A DNA stretch of 64,000 nt from Draconibacterium orientale (GTDB lineage Bacteria; Bacteroidota; Bacteroidia; Bacteroidales; Prolixibacteraceae), in the NCBI RefSeq assembly GCF_000626635.1, contig NZ_CP007451.1, positions 4,260,501 to 4,324,500 of the forward strand, read 5' to 3'. The position numbers and the translations under genes are program-made. The notes under the pieces are model-generated. The model worked only from the letters and a program-made list of their open reading frames with translations. It was not told the origin of the DNA and ran no database searches. Each line of letters begins with the position of its first letter. Within the stretch, counting starts at the first letter, position 1. Below, one piece after another: positions 8,644-18,204 of this stretch.

Positions 8644-9366
8644 TTATTCCTTCATCTTTTTAAACCACATGTATTCGCCTTTTTGGTAATACTTGTCCTT
8701 TAGTTCCGGATTTTGCTCTAATTCGTCAGATGTATATGGTTTATGAGGAACAAGCACATCGTCGCCTGGCTGCCAGTTCATTGGTGTAAGCACATTTTCT
8801 TTTCGAGTAAGTTGCAATGCCTGAACTGTTCGCAGTATTTCATCCATATTTCGTCCCACATTCATTGGGTAAAAAGAAATGGCCTGAATAATATTGTCAG
8901 GATCAATAATAAATACACCTCTAACATCTCTTTTGTCGTTCGCTGAATGATGCAACATTCCGTACTTTTTCGATACTTCTCCCGAAAGGTCAGCTACAAT
9001 AGGGTATTCGATTTTTGTGGTTTTACCTTCATCCTTTAGTACTCTTTCCATAAATTCTTTCCACAATAAATGTCGGTCGATTTCATCAATTGAAACAACG
9101 GCAACTTTAACGCCCAGGGCATTTAGCTTTTCCTGGTTGCGGGCCAAACCACACAACTCTGAAGTACAAACAGCTGTAAAATCAAGCGGATGGCTAAATA
9201 ATATTTTCCAGTTGGTGCCAAAGTCCCCCGGAAAATTCAATAGGCCATTTGTTGATTTTTCGGAGAAAGAGGGAGCCTTATCTCCAATTAACGGAACGCT
9301 CGTTCGTTTTGACCAGCTTGTTAGCGAAATAAGTACAATCAGAAAAGTTAATGCAAGTTGTTTCAT
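8644..9366 (-). CDS. Exported 1-Cys (Prx6-type) peroxiredoxin
   Basis: 240 aa: signal peptide (about residues 1-19), thioredoxin-fold peroxiredoxin domain, and the longer Prx6 C-terminal region. The active site is Pro60-x3-Thr64-x2-Cys67 in HPLDFTAVCTSE; Cys67 would be the peroxidatic cysteine. No conserved resolving cysteine is evident, which fits the 1-Cys subgroup. It would reduce hydrogen peroxide or alkyl hydroperoxides in the periplasm. Most Prx6 proteins are cytoplasmic and about 20 residues shorter, so the leader is the notable feature. The electron donor is unknown. It stands alone, convergent with the glycosyltransferase gene. Confidence 0.9.
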   Translation of the reverse strand: MKQLALTFLIVLISLTSWSKRTSVPLIGDKAPSFSEKSTNGLLNFPGDFGTNWKILFSHPLDFTAVCTSELCGLARNQEKLNALGVKVAVVSIDEIDRHLLWKEFMERVLKDEGKTTKIEYPIVADLSGEVSKKYGMLHHSANDKRDVRGVFIIDPDNIIQAISFYPMNVGRNMDEILRTVQALQLTRKENVLTPMNWQPGDDVLVPHKPYTSDELEQNPELKDKYYQKGEYMWFKKMKE

Positions 9367-9484
9367 AATTTCCGAAATTATTTGTTTAAAAAAGTTTACA
9401 CATTGATTGCGTTACGAATAATAACATATTTGTGAAATGAAGGTTTGTTAACGGGGTGTTATTTTCAATTATTGTTGACTATCA

Positions 9485-9988
9485 GTGTGTTGTTTTGTAA
9501 CTTGTTTAGTAAAACAGAAATTAACGGCTATAAAAAAGCATTTAATCACCGGGTTACTTTTTCTGTTGCTGGCTGTTGCCGGCAATGCACAAGGAACTTA
9601 CTCTATAAGAAATTTGCAACAGGTTTCGAGTGAGGAACTTAACCTGTATTATCAAAAAGCACTGAATTTGGAACAAAAAGGCCAAACGTTGGCTATAACT
9701 GGAGTTGCTGCAGGATTAATTGGCATTTTAGGTGCGGCTACACAAAACAACAATTGTTCGTCGGGTGGATCAAGTGTAATGTGCGTAACAGCGGCTACCT
9801 TAATATCCGGGGGAGTAGCAGTCACCATAATCGGGTTTACCATGTATATGACAGGGATATCGCGAGTTGATAAAATTCGTAAAGTACAGTTCTCTAATTC
9901 GTATAAATTAGAGTTAATTCCGGGTAGATTCTATTGCTCGCATCCCCCAAACTACCCAACTGGAATAACACTCCGGATTACCTTTTAA
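9485..9988 (+). CDS. Small exported or membrane protein of unknown function
   Basis: Up to 167 aa. The ATG at 9485 gives a 12-residue cysteine-containing lead before what looks like the true signal peptide (KKHLITGLLFLLLAVAGNAQ ends about residue 36), so the real start may be a non-ATG codon further in. The mature part has a short helical region rich in Gln/Leu, then two hydrophobic segments with many glycines (about 70-86 and 103-121). This architecture is common in small Bacteroidetes envelope proteins of unknown role. The stop is followed in the same frame by a LuxR-type fragment. Confidence 0.55.
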   Translation: MCCFVTCLVKQKLTAIKKHLITGLLFLLLAVAGNAQGTYSIRNLQQVSSEELNLYYQKALNLEQKGQTLAITGVAAGLIGILGAATQNNNCSSGGSSVMCVTAATLISGGVAVTIIGFTMYMTGISRVDKIRKVQFSNSYKLELIPGRFYCSHPPNYPTGITLRITF

Positions 9989-10183
9989 AAAGCTTTAAAT
10001 AGTGCGACGTTAACACTTAATATAAGCGAATCGACTGTGCGTACGCATTTGAAAAATATTCGGCAAAAGCTGGGCAGTATTAATTATTTACAAATAATGA
10101 TTTATGCCTGTCAACACAATTTAATAAGCGATAATCATAAACCAATTTGCCCGAATTGCAGGTTTTCGGTTAACACTTTTTAA
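9989..10183 (+). pseudogene. C-terminal fragment of a LuxR/GerE helix-turn-helix
   Basis: Directly after the TAA at 9986-9988, the same frame stays open for 64 codons and reads NISESTVRTHLKNIRQKLG, the recognition helix and following helix of a LuxR-type DNA-binding domain. It continues with the family's terminal helix (SINYLQIMIYACQHNLI) and a short cysteine-containing tail (PICPNCRF). The first half of the domain and all upstream regions are missing and there is no start codon. It is best read as the remnant of a regulator gene lost by deletion. Confidence 0.65.
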
Positions 10184-10229
10184 TGATTTAAATAATTCAG
10201 TTGCTGTGCAGCTGAATTATTACAAAATA

Positions 10230-10257
10230 AAAAGGGTTTCCGTTTGGAAACCCTTTT
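10230..10257 (-). terminator. Terminator of the rpsF-rpsR-rplI operon
   Basis: A perfect 12-bp stem, AAAAGGGTTTCC (10230-10241) and GGAAACCCTTTT (10246-10257), with a 4-base loop. T tracts follow on both strands, so it may also stop leftover plus-strand transcription. Confidence 0.85.
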
Positions 10258-10290
10258 ACCGTTTTTAGTATTGTGTATGCAAAAATATGC

Positions 10291-10737
10291 TTATTCCGCA
10301 ACAACTTCAAATTCAATCTCAACCACAACTTCTTTGTGCAGTTTGATTTTAGCTGTATGAGTACCAACTTCTTTGATGCTGTCTTCAGGAATAGTGATCT
10401 GTTTGCGGTCGATCTCAAATCCTTTTTTGTTGATCGCTTCAGCCAACTGGATGGTGTTAACCGATCCGAAGATTTTGCCTGAAGTACTTGTTTTTGCACC
10501 AATAGAAATTTTCTTGGCAACAATTTGCTCAGCAATTTTAGTAGCTTCTTCTTTCAATTTAGCTTCTTTGTGAGCACGTTGTTTTATGTTCTCAGCCAAA
10601 ACTTTTTTGGCCGACTCGGTAGCAACAACTGCTTTTTTTGTTGGAATCAGGAAGTTACGTGCGTAACCTTGTTTAACTTCAACAATATCGTCTTTGCTTC
10701 CTAAACGCTCTACGTCTTGTAATAATATAATTTCCAT
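10291..10737 (-). CDS. rplI: 50S ribosomal protein L9
   Basis: 148 aa, the usual length. It starts with MEIILLQDVERLGSKDDIVEVKQGYARNF-type sequence, the RNA-binding N-terminal domain of L9, followed by the long connecting helix and the C-terminal domain. L9 binds 23S rRNA near the base of the L1 stalk and helps keep reading frame. Last gene of the rpsF-rpsR-rplI operon, 14 bases after rpsR, and followed by a strong terminator. Confidence 0.98.
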   Translation of the reverse strand: MEIILLQDVERLGSKDDIVEVKQGYARNFLIPTKKAVVATESAKKVLAENIKQRAHKEAKLKEEATKIAEQIVAKKISIGAKTSTSGKIFGSVNTIQLAEAINKKGFEIDRKQITIPEDSIKEVGTHTAKIKLHKEVVVEIEFEVVAE

Positions 10738-10751
10738 TTCAAGTCCTCCTC

Positions 10752-11018
10752 TTATTTCATCATGTCGGTTACAAATGGTAACAATGCAACCTGGCGGGCG
10801 CGTTTTACGGCCTGGCCAACTTTGCGCTGATACTTTAACGAAGTTCCGGTGATACGACGAGGTAAAATTTTACCTTGCTCGTTAAGGAATTTCTTCAAAA
10901 ACTCAGGGTCTTTGTAATCAACATATTTGATTCCGTTTTTCTTGAAACGGCAATATTTTTTCTTTTTGATCTCTACTGACGGTGGAGTCAGGTATCTGAT
11001 TTCACTTCCTTGTGCCAT
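10752..11018 (-). CDS. rpsR: 30S ribosomal protein S18
   Basis: 88 aa, close to the family's usual size. The core carries [17 protein letters not shown] and the conserved [22 protein letters not shown] motif region (about residues 55-77) that binds 16S rRNA beside S6. The zinc-ribbon cysteines found in some S18 paralogues are reduced to one here (Cys23). Only 3 bases separate it from rpsF, so translation is probably coupled. Confidence 0.98.
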   Translation of the reverse strand: MAQGSEIRYLTPPSVEIKKKKYCRFKKNGIKYVDYKDPEFLKKFLNEQGKILPRRITGTSLKYQRKVGQAVKRARQVALLPFVTDMMK

Positions 11019-11021
11019 GGT

Positions 11022-11384
11022 TTAATCCTCCTTTTTTTCTGATTTTGCTTTCTGAAGTTTTCTTCTCTTCTCGCTGTATGCAACTGCATATTTGTCGAGT
11101 TTTACAGTCATGAAGCGGATAACGCGTTCGTCGCGACGGAAATCTGTCTCCATTTTTGTAATGAATGCAGGATCGGCTTTAAACTCAAATAAGTGATAAA
11201 AGCCAGTAGATTTCTTTTGAATTGGGTAAGCCAGTTTTTTCATGCCCCAATCTTCTTCATGGATCATCTCACCTCCATTGGCTGTGATGAGATCCCTGAA
11301 TTTTGTTACCGCTTCCTTTACCTGTGGCTCAGATAAAACGGGAGTACAAATGAAAACGGTTTCGTACTGATTCAACATAATCAT
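11022..11384 (-). CDS. rpsF: 30S ribosomal protein S6
   Basis: 120 aa. The sequence [20 protein letters not shown] at the start and [18 protein letters not shown] in the second half are typical of S6, the partner of S18 on the platform of the small subunit. MLNQYETV at 11378 is an alternative start six bases in. The lysine/glutamate-rich tail is ordinary for Bacteroidetes. First gene of the operon, with a near-perfect promoter about 50 bases upstream. Confidence 0.98.
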   Translation of the reverse strand: MIMLNQYETVFICTPVLSEPQVKEAVTKFRDLITANGGEMIHEEDWGMKKLAYPIQKKSTGFYHLFEFKADPAFITKMETDFRRDERVIRFMTVKLDKYAVAYSEKRRKLQKAKSEKKED

Positions 11385-11430
11385 CTAATTTTTAAATTAT
11401 TAAATATAAATATCCAAAATTTTGGACGCG

Positions 11431-11461
11431 CAAAAATAGAAATAAATTGTTAAGATTCAAA
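11431..11461 (-). promoter_or_regulatory. rpsF operon promoter
   Basis: On the minus strand TTTG (11461-11458), a 19-base spacer and TATTTTTG (11438-11431) match the Bacteroidetes consensus TTTG-N19-TAnnTTTG exactly. Confidence 0.75.
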
Positions 11462-11520
11462 CACTTTGGAGGTTTTTTGTTCATCGGAATCGTATGATCT
11501 GGTTTGTCGTTGCAAATATA

Positions 11521-11603
11521 CTGTCATTTCGACGAAGAATGAGGAGAAATCTGTAATATTTAGAAACAGATTTCTCAGTCGTTTCTCTCCTTCGAAATGA
11601 CAG
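11521..11603. repeat. Long imperfect inverted repeat between rpsF and the carboxylase operon
   Basis: Outer arms CTGTCATTTCGA (11521-11532) and TCGAAATGACAG (11592-11603) and inner arms GAGAAATCTGT (11544-11554) and ACAGATTTCTC (11566-11576) are perfect complements. It is reminiscent of the dispersed CTGTCATTTCGA-type intergenic repeats of Bacteroidetes. The following 150 bases are pyrimidine-rich with repeated TCAATCT words; no gene is seen in 11462-11762. Confidence 0.65.
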
Positions 11604-11762
11604 CTTTAGTTGAGCATTCAGATTGATTTTAACATTGATATATATCGAAAAAGAGATTGACCAAAAAGCAATAATTACCTTCAATCAATCTCTTAATATT
11701 TTATCTATCCAGATTTATCTTCAATCTGATTCAATCTGAACTTCAATCTACATCAATCTCTG

Positions 11763-13298
11763 TTAAAGCGGAATGTTTCCATGCTTTTTAGGTGGATTCG
11801 ATTTCCGTTTGTTCTGCGTCATTTCAAGCGCATCGATCACCTTTTTACGTGTATCGCGCGGATGAATAATTTCGTCGATATAACCCAGCGAGGCTGCTTT
11901 GTACGGATTGGCAAATTTATCGCGGTAATCCTGCACTTTGGCGGCTTTTTCTTCATCAGTCATTTTTTCGCGATGAATGATATTAATTGCACCTTCAGGC
12001 CCCATTACTGCAATTTCTGCAGTTGGGTAGGCCAGGTTTACATCGGCACCAATGTGCTTGCTCGACATCACATCGTAAGCACCACCATAAGCTTTACGGG
12101 TGATTACTGTAATTTTCGGCACTGTGGCTTCCGAGAATGCATAAAGCAGTTTTGCGCCGTGTTTAATAATACCGCCAAACTCCTGTCCGGTTCCAGGCAA
12201 GAAACCCGGAACATCAACGAAAGTTACCAATGGCAGGTTAAACGCATCGCAGAAACGAACAAAACGCGCCGCTTTTACCGATGAATTAATATCCAGCACT
12301 CCGGCTAAATGACTGGGCTGGTTGGCAACAACACCTACCGGCCGGCCTCCAAAACGGGCAAATCCTACAATTATATTTTGTGCATAATTAGGCTGCACTT
12401 CCAGAAAATGTTTATTGTCGATCACATTCTGGATGATTTCGTGCATATCGTAAGGCTTGTTCGGATCGACCGGAACAATTTCTTCCAGTTCTTCGCTAAT
12501 TCTGTCGGAAGGATCCATGGTCGTTTTTACCGGCGGATCTTCCAGGTTATTCGATGGCAGAAAGCTCAGCAGTTCACGAACCATCATAATGGTTTGTTCC
12601 TCGTCGTTACCGGTAAAATGAGCCACACCACTTTTCGAGCTGTGCGTATCGGCACCGCCCAATTCTTCTTTGGTTACATCTTCGTGGGTAACCGTTTTAA
12701 TAACATCTGGTCCGGTTACGAACATGTGGCTTTTTTCTTTCACCATAAAAATGAAATCGGTGAGGGCAGGAGAGTACACTGCGCCACCGGCACACGGCCC
12801 CAATATGGCCGATATTTGTGGAATTACGCCCGATGAAATTACGTTGTTGTAAAAAATATCGGCATAACCGGCAAGGCTTTCAACGCCTTCCTGAATACGG
12901 GCGCCGCCCGAGTCGTTCAGTCCAACAAGTGGTGCTCCCATTTTTAGCGCCAGTTCCTGGATTTTTACAATTTTATCGGCGTTGGCTCTACTCAGCGACC
13001 CGCCAAAAACAGTAAAATCCTGGGCAAAAACATATACCAATTTGCCATTTACTTTTCCGTAACCCGAAATTAAACCGTCGCCTAGTATTTTTTTTGCTTC
13101 CATACCGAAATCGTAATTCCGGTGTGTCATCAGTTTATCAATTTCGGTAAAAGTTCCCGGATCGAGGAGTTGCAGAATGCGCTCGCGGGCCGTCATTTTT
13201 CCCGCAGCATGTTGCTTTTCAATTCTTTCTTTACCTCCTCCGAGTTCTGCTTGTTCATTAAATGCATCAAGCTGTTCGTATTTTGCTTTTAAATCCAT
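11763..13298 (-). CDS. Acyl-CoA carboxylase, carboxyltransferase subunit (propionyl-CoA carboxylase beta type)
   Basis: About 511 aa from the ATG at 13298, preceded by AAAGGAAAAAAA; an upstream ATG at 13322 would overlap the previous gene. It has the two crotonase-like halves of the carboxyltransferase family, with [15 protein letters not shown] in the N-half and the oxyanion/CoA-binding [10 protein letters not shown] and [13 protein letters not shown] segments in the C-half. It moves carboxyl from biotin to an acyl-CoA, probably propionyl-CoA to give methylmalonyl-CoA. Last gene of an operon with biotin carrier and biotin carboxylase. A close paralogue at 57361-58920 belongs to the decarboxylase pump. 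Confidence 0.92.
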   Translation of the reverse strand: MDLKAKYEQLDAFNEQAELGGGKERIEKQHAAGKMTARERILQLLDPGTFTEIDKLMTHRNYDFGMEAKKILGDGLISGYGKVNGKLVYVFAQDFTVFGGSLSRANADKIVKIQELALKMGAPLVGLNDSGGARIQEGVESLAGYADIFYNNVISSGVIPQISAILGPCAGGAVYSPALTDFIFMVKEKSHMFVTGPDVIKTVTHEDVTKEELGGADTHSSKSGVAHFTGNDEEQTIMMVRELLSFLPSNNLEDPPVKTTMDPSDRISEELEEIVPVDPNKPYDMHEIIQNVIDNKHFLEVQPNYAQNIIVGFARFGGRPVGVVANQPSHLAGVLDINSSVKAARFVRFCDAFNLPLVTFVDVPGFLPGTGQEFGGIIKHGAKLLYAFSEATVPKITVITRKAYGGAYDVMSSKHIGADVNLAYPTAEIAVMGPEGAINIIHREKMTDEEKAAKVQDYRDKFANPYKAASLGYIDEIIHPRDTRKKVIDALEMTQNKRKSNPPKKHGNIPL

Positions 13299-13308
13299 TT
13301 TTTTTCCT

Positions 13309-13818
13309 TTAGTCCAATTCAATTAATACCTGGTTGCTATCTACTGTTTGCTGGTCTTTTACATGTACTTTTTTAACGGTGCCATCTTTTGGAGCTTTGT
13401 ATTCGCTTTCCATTTTCATGGCCGAAATGATAACTACAGTTTCACCTTCCTGAACAACATCGCCTTCTTCAACCAACACTTTAACTACTTTGCCCGGCAT
13501 AGGCGAAGTGATTTTGTTGTCGCCCGGCCCTGCGCCGTTCGCGTTACGGTTTTGCAGGTAGCGTGCTTCGGCATCAATTACTTCAACATTATAACGTTCG
13601 TATAAAGTGTAAGCGGTATATTTTTTTTGTGTTTCATCCGGAACCAGTTCGATGTCGTACGAATGGCCACCTTCAAGAATTGAAAATGTACCATCGGCAG
13701 TATGCATCAAATCTACATTGTATGTTTTTCCGTCAACTTCAACTTCCAGTATGTTGCCATCTTGTTTTAACAGGTTTACCCAGGCTTTCCTGTCGCCAAT
13801 TTTAATTTCAACAGCCAT
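13309..13818 (-). CDS. Biotin carboxyl carrier subunit of acyl-CoA carboxylase
   Basis: 169 aa. An N-terminal region of beta-strands (about 1-80) resembles the domain that docks the carrier on the enzyme complex. It is followed by a Gly/Asn linker and a C-terminal biotinyl domain. Lys135 in AMKMES is the biotinylation site. It carries carboxybiotin between the biotin carboxylase (previous gene, 9 bases away) and the carboxyltransferase (next gene). Length is larger than a bare carrier and smaller than a fused alpha chain, so the three activities are on three polypeptides. Confidence 0.93.
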   Translation of the reverse strand: MAVEIKIGDRKAWVNLLKQDGNILEVEVDGKTYNVDLMHTADGTFSILEGGHSYDIELVPDETQKKYTAYTLYERYNVEVIDAEARYLQNRNANGAGPGDNKITSPMPGKVVKVLVEEGDVVQEGETVVIISAMKMESEYKAPKDGTVKKVHVKDQQTVDSNQVLIELD

Positions 13819-13827
13819 AATTTTGGT

Positions 13828-15333
13828 TTAAAAATGATTTACGTAAGGAATTTTTTTCCAGCGGCTTTGTGCCGGCACAAACTCTTTGGTTACTGTGGCA
13901 TTGCTTCCCAGTTTATCCAGGTAGTCGATAAATGCAGCTATAATAACCATGTCTTCCGGATTGTCTTTCATTCCGTTCGATAGCAGTTGTTCCTGGTTTT
14001 TTTCAATAAAATGAGTGTCGTAATTTCCGGCAATGAAGTTTTCGTTGTTCATTACGCGTTCCAACATTTTTATTGATGTTTTTACACCGGTAATCTTGTA
14101 TTCGTATAGCGCCCGTCGCATACGTGCAATGGCTTCGTCGCGTGTTTTTCCCCAAACGATCAGTTTCGAAATCATCGGGTCGTAGTAAATCGGAATTTCA
14201 TAACCTTCGTAAACGTATCCATCGGTGCGCACACCAAGTCCTAGCGGAGTAGATATTTTATACACTTTTCCGGCGCTTGGCATAAAGTTATTGTCCGGGT
14301 CTTCGGCATAAATACGGCATTCAATAGCGTGCCCTCTTTGTTTTAAATCCTCTTGACCGAATTCCAGTTCACGGCCTTCAGCAACATAAATTTGTTGTTT
14401 TACCAGGTCGATTCCGGTAACACGCTCGGTAATCGGGTGTTCCACCTGCAAACGTGTATTCATTTCAAGGAAGTAGTAATTGAGGTTGTTATCCACCAGA
14501 AACTCGATGGTTCCGGCACCTACATAATTTACTGCTTTTGCAGCTTCTACAGCTGCTTTTCCCATCTCATCGCGTAATTCCGGAGTCATTAACGGTGATG
14601 GTGTTTCCTCTATCATTTTCTGGTGACGCCGCTGAACCGAACATTCGCGCTCGAAAAGATGAACGGTATTTCCGTGTTGGTCGGCCAGAATTTGAAACTC
14701 GATGTGGTGTGGCGAAGTGATGTATTTTTCAATGTAAACGGCATCGTCGCCAAAAGCCGATTTCGCTTCGGAACGTGCTGCACGAACTGCAGAAACCACT
14801 TCTGATTCGTTTTTAACCAGGCGCATTCCTTTTCCTCCACCTCCGGCCGATGCTTTTATCATTACCGGAAGACCAATGGTTTTTATCACTTCCAGCGCTT
14901 CTGCTTCTGTTTTTATCTCTCCATCGGTGCCGGGCACCACCGGAATTCCGGCAGCAGTCATTGCTTCGCGGGCCTGAATTTTATCGCCCATTTGAATGAT
15001 TACTTCAGGCGATGGACCAATAAACACGATTCCCTCTTCGGCACAGCGTCGGGCAAAATCGGCATTTTCCGATAAAAATCCGTATCCGGGATGAATTGCA
15101 TCAGCGCCACTTTGTTTGGCAACTTCTATAATTTTATCAATGTTCAGGTAACTTTCGCTCGATGGAGCTTTACCTACACAATAAGCTTCGTGGGCGTAAC
15201 GCACATGAAGCGAAGTCCTGTCTGCTTCCGAGTAAATGGCAACCGATTCAAGATCAAGCTCCCTGCAGGTTCGCATAACGCGAATCGCAATTTCGCCCCG
15301 GTTTGCGATTAGAATCTTTTTGATTTTCTTCAT
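13828..15333 (-). CDS. accC: Biotin carboxylase subunit
   Basis: 501 aa. Starts KKILIANRGEIAIRVMRTC, the classic biotin carboxylase N-domain. The ATP-grasp has the glycine-rich KASAGGGGKGMR loop (about residues 161-172), ECSVQRRHQK, and the LEMNTRLQVEHPITE motif around residue 290. It carboxylates biotin with ATP and bicarbonate. About 50 residues longer than E. coli AccC, with a C-terminal tail (SRWKKIPYVNHF) seen in subunits of the propionyl-/acyl-CoA carboxylase type. First gene of the operon; it could also serve acetyl-CoA carboxylase. Confidence 0.93.
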   Translation of the reverse strand: MKKIKKILIANRGEIAIRVMRTCRELDLESVAIYSEADRTSLHVRYAHEAYCVGKAPSSESYLNIDKIIEVAKQSGADAIHPGYGFLSENADFARRCAEEGIVFIGPSPEVIIQMGDKIQAREAMTAAGIPVVPGTDGEIKTEAEALEVIKTIGLPVMIKASAGGGGKGMRLVKNESEVVSAVRAARSEAKSAFGDDAVYIEKYITSPHHIEFQILADQHGNTVHLFERECSVQRRHQKMIEETPSPLMTPELRDEMGKAAVEAAKAVNYVGAGTIEFLVDNNLNYYFLEMNTRLQVEHPITERVTGIDLVKQQIYVAEGRELEFGQEDLKQRGHAIECRIYAEDPDNNFMPSAGKVYKISTPLGLGVRTDGYVYEGYEIPIYYDPMISKLIVWGKTRDEAIARMRRALYEYKITGVKTSIKMLERVMNNENFIAGNYDTHFIEKNQEQLLSNGMKDNPEDMVIIAAFIDYLDKLGSNATVTKEFVPAQSRWKKIPYVNHF

Positions 15334-15749
15334 ATAATTTTGAAATCAATATAAGTTTAAATCATCTTAATTTCTGCAACTATAACTCTGTTTTGCAAAA
15401 AATGTTTACACTCAAAAATTTTACTGTGGAAGTTACCTGTTGCGAGGTACCTCTGGCTTGGTTAATTGTTAATAAATCTAAAAAACTGTTTTATGTTAGC
15501 TTTTCGGGGAGCTGAAATTTGAATTCCAAAAGCAATGGGTCTAAAATTATATTTTTTATGATAAGCAATTGATTTTTGAGAAATATGTTTATTTTTGAAG
15601 AGAGTAACAATAAAAAGTTGACATTATTCCAAACCCTGGATTCCTTTTTCTCATTTTTGGTTTGATGATTATTTTTGTTAACAGTTCTTGCAGGCGAAGG
15701 AATAAGGCACAACGATATAAATTTTGGAGCTAACTAATTAACCACTTGG
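15334..15749. other. Intergenic region between divergent operons
   Basis: No gene seen. It must hold the promoters of the carboxylase operon (TATAGTTG near 15398 on the minus strand is one base off the -7 consensus) and of the receptor gene at 15750. Confidence 0.35.
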
Positions 15750-18158
15750 ATGTACATATTTTTGTTTCAACTTCTAAAAAAAATTTTTCTGACCTCCCTA
15801 TTCGGAATGTTGTTTCTTTTTGCTTTTGCTCAAAATGCCCAATTAAAGGGAGTTGTAGCAGAAGGCCCTACCGGAATTCCTATAAGATATGCAACTGTAA
15901 TTGTTGAACCCCGAACCGATACCACTAAAATAAATGGAGATATAACCGGCGAAAACGGGTTGTTTCAAATTAGCGATCTTCCGTACGGAGATTATAAGTT
16001 GAAAATTAGTTATGTTGGCTATAATGTGTATCACATTGAAAAAATGGAGCTTAAAGATCCCGAGCTCGATTTAGGCCGGATTGATTTAAAGGTTGATCAA
16101 AAAACATTGGATGAAATTACGGTACAATCTAAAAATTCAGGAGTTAGATACGAAGTTGACCGAAAAGTTATTGAGGCGAGAAATTTTCCCGGGGCAAACA
16201 AGGCCATCGATTTAATGGAGAATATTCCATCGTTGGAACTGGATGTTGATGGCCGTTTAACTTACCGCGGCGATGGAACATTTTTGGTGTATATAAATGG
16301 CCGCCCCGAATTGAATGGAGAAGAAAAATTACGCCAGATTCCGGCAAATAAAATTCAATATATTGAAGTGATAACCAATCCATCATCGAAATATAATGCT
16401 GAAGGTACTGCCGGAATTATCCAGGTTATTTTGAAGCGTAATCGTTTGGAAGGTATTGAAGTAAATACCAGCCTGAATCTTTCAACACTGGGATCGTCAG
16501 AGTTTATTTTTTCGGTAGATAAAAAAGGAGAGCGCGGCGGTTGGTATTTGAATGGGCAGCTCGACGATTATGTCTCGCAAATTCAGTGGCAGCAAGGTAA
16601 CCAAACCGTAACCAGTGACAACACCCAATACCAAACGCTTTGGGACGTAAAATCAAAAGACCGTGAGAATAATACTTTTATGGAGCTTGGTTTTAATTAC
16701 GATTTAACAGATAACGATTACCTCGATTTTAAATTAAGTGCCGATCCGATTCGCCGGTCGAGCACTTCCAACGAGAAAGGAACATACTCATCAGGTGTAT
16801 ATGCAGGTAACAATTTGGAAACTTATGACGAGTATGGCTTTGATAGCCGATACCACCTGTACTACCGCTACCTTAGTGCTGTGGCCAGCTATGAACATGA
16901 TTTTAATAAAGACCGTTCGAATTTATTGTCGGCATATATCAGCTCATCTACCTATTTGCAACCGCTTGAAGAACAAAAGCGTGACGAACTGATTTACAGC
17001 GAACATACTGAAAAATATGGCTACCAGACAAAAGAACACAACGAGTTACTTATTGATGCCAAAGTATCATACGAAAATAAATTGTCGGATAAAAGCCGGT
17101 TAGAGGCCGGTCTTGAAATTAACCTGGACCATATTCCAAAGGTGGAAACAGAAAGTGGTACTTTTGATCGCTACAATATTCTGAGTGTTTTTGTGAACAA
17201 TAAGGAAAACGAAGAGATTGATTTTAAGCAGGATGTGTATGCCGGATATGCAACTTTTAAAAGCAGTTTTGGAAAATTGGAATATCAATTGGGAATGAGG
17301 GGGGAGTTTACCCACCGGCAGTCGAACTACAGTTACTACCTGGTTGGTGATAACGAACAGGTAACTGTTCCGGCAACAACACAATTCTGGGATTGGTTTC
17401 CAACAGCGCATTTCGTTTATAATATATCGGATGAAAATCAGTTTACCTTAAGTTACTCACGTCGGATTAACCGCCCTGATTACTGGGAACTAATTCCTTT
17501 GCAACGATATGAAACACCCTATATTTCCTTTTCCGGAAATGAAAACTTAATGCCATCGTATGTAAATGCCTACGAGTTGGGCTACCTGAAATCGTGGGAC
17601 GATAATTTTGTTTCGGGAGAGGTATTTGCCCGGCAAACAGATAATCTGTCGCGAAATTATTACCGAACAGGAGAGGGCAACTCCATTGAGTGGACAAAGG
17701 AAAATGTTGGCGAGTCGCTGAGTATTGGTGTTGATTTTATGTTTGGCTACCAACTTTTTAAATGGTGGAATACGAACCTGTCAACGAGTACCTATTTTTA
17801 CCAATTAACTACAACAATTGATGATAAATCGGATGTTCAGGAGATTTTCCGTGGAAGTATTCGCTCCAATAATAATTTCAGAATCTCAAAAACACTGAGC
17901 TTACGTTACCAATTGGTATTCCAAAGCAAGGGAATAAATGCCCAGATGGAAAGGGATGGATTTGCATACTCGAACCTTGTATTGCGCAAATCGTTCTTCA
18001 ACAGAAGGTTGACGACTGAGGTTTCGTGGTCAAATATCTTCGATAGTATGAAGTATCAGACCCGAACTACAGGAGATAATCTGTATGTTGAAACTGACTT
18101 TGAAAGAAAGCCATTTGCCTCGTTTAAAGTTTCATACGTCTTTATTAAGCGAAAATAG
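15750..18158 (+). CDS. TonB-dependent receptor-like outer-membrane protein
   Basis: 802 aa. Signal peptide (about 1-28), a carboxypeptidase-regulatory-like beta-sandwich (about 30-115, with VAEGPTGIPIRYATVIV), a plug domain (about 130-225, with IPSLELDVDGRLTYRG and YINGRPEL), then a beta-barrel ending in an aromatic-rich strand. This is the outer-membrane beta-barrel family common in Bacteroidetes without SusD partners; such proteins import an unknown ligand with TonB. No partner lipoprotein lies next to it; the MATE exporter follows 46 bases later on the same strand. Confidence 0.88.
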   Translation: MYIFLFQLLKKIFLTSLFGMLFLFAFAQNAQLKGVVAEGPTGIPIRYATVIVEPRTDTTKINGDITGENGLFQISDLPYGDYKLKISYVGYNVYHIEKMELKDPELDLGRIDLKVDQKTLDEITVQSKNSGVRYEVDRKVIEARNFPGANKAIDLMENIPSLELDVDGRLTYRGDGTFLVYINGRPELNGEEKLRQIPANKIQYIEVITNPSSKYNAEGTAGIIQVILKRNRLEGIEVNTSLNLSTLGSSEFIFSVDKKGERGGWYLNGQLDDYVSQIQWQQGNQTVTSDNTQYQTLWDVKSKDRENNTFMELGFNYDLTDNDYLDFKLSADPIRRSSTSNEKGTYSSGVYAGNNLETYDEYGFDSRYHLYYRYLSAVASYEHDFNKDRSNLLSAYISSSTYLQPLEEQKRDELIYSEHTEKYGYQTKEHNELLIDAKVSYENKLSDKSRLEAGLEINLDHIPKVETESGTFDRYNILSVFVNNKENEEIDFKQDVYAGYATFKSSFGKLEYQLGMRGEFTHRQSNYSYYLVGDNEQVTVPATTQFWDWFPTAHFVYNISDENQFTLSYSRRINRPDYWELIPLQRYETPYISFSGNENLMPSYVNAYELGYLKSWDDNFVSGEVFARQTDNLSRNYYRTGEGNSIEWTKENVGESLSIGVDFMFGYQLFKWWNTNLSTSTYFYQLTTTIDDKSDVQEIFRGSIRSNNNFRISKTLSLRYQLVFQSKGINAQMERDGFAYSNLVLRKSFFNRRLTTEVSWSNIFDSMKYQTRTTGDNLYVETDFERKPFASFKVSYVFIKRK

Positions 18159-18192
18159 TTGTGTTCTTGCATTATTGATAACCGCGAAGTTG

Positions 18193-18200
18193 TAGATTTG
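18193..18200 (+). promoter_or_regulatory. -7 box immediately before the MATE gene
   Basis: TAGATTTG matches TAnnTTTG and ends four bases before the ATG at 18205. If used, transcription would begin at or within a base or two of the start codon. Confidence 0.4.
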
Positions 18201-18204
18201 CGGA

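Noticed and set aside
11640..11762. Repeated TCAATCT words, considered as a CRISPR or tandem-repeat locus
   Set aside because: Units are short, irregular and without equal spacers.
12309..12836. 175-codon frame antisense to the carboxyltransferase gene
   Set aside because: Shadow of the real gene, aromatic/His-rich without domain.
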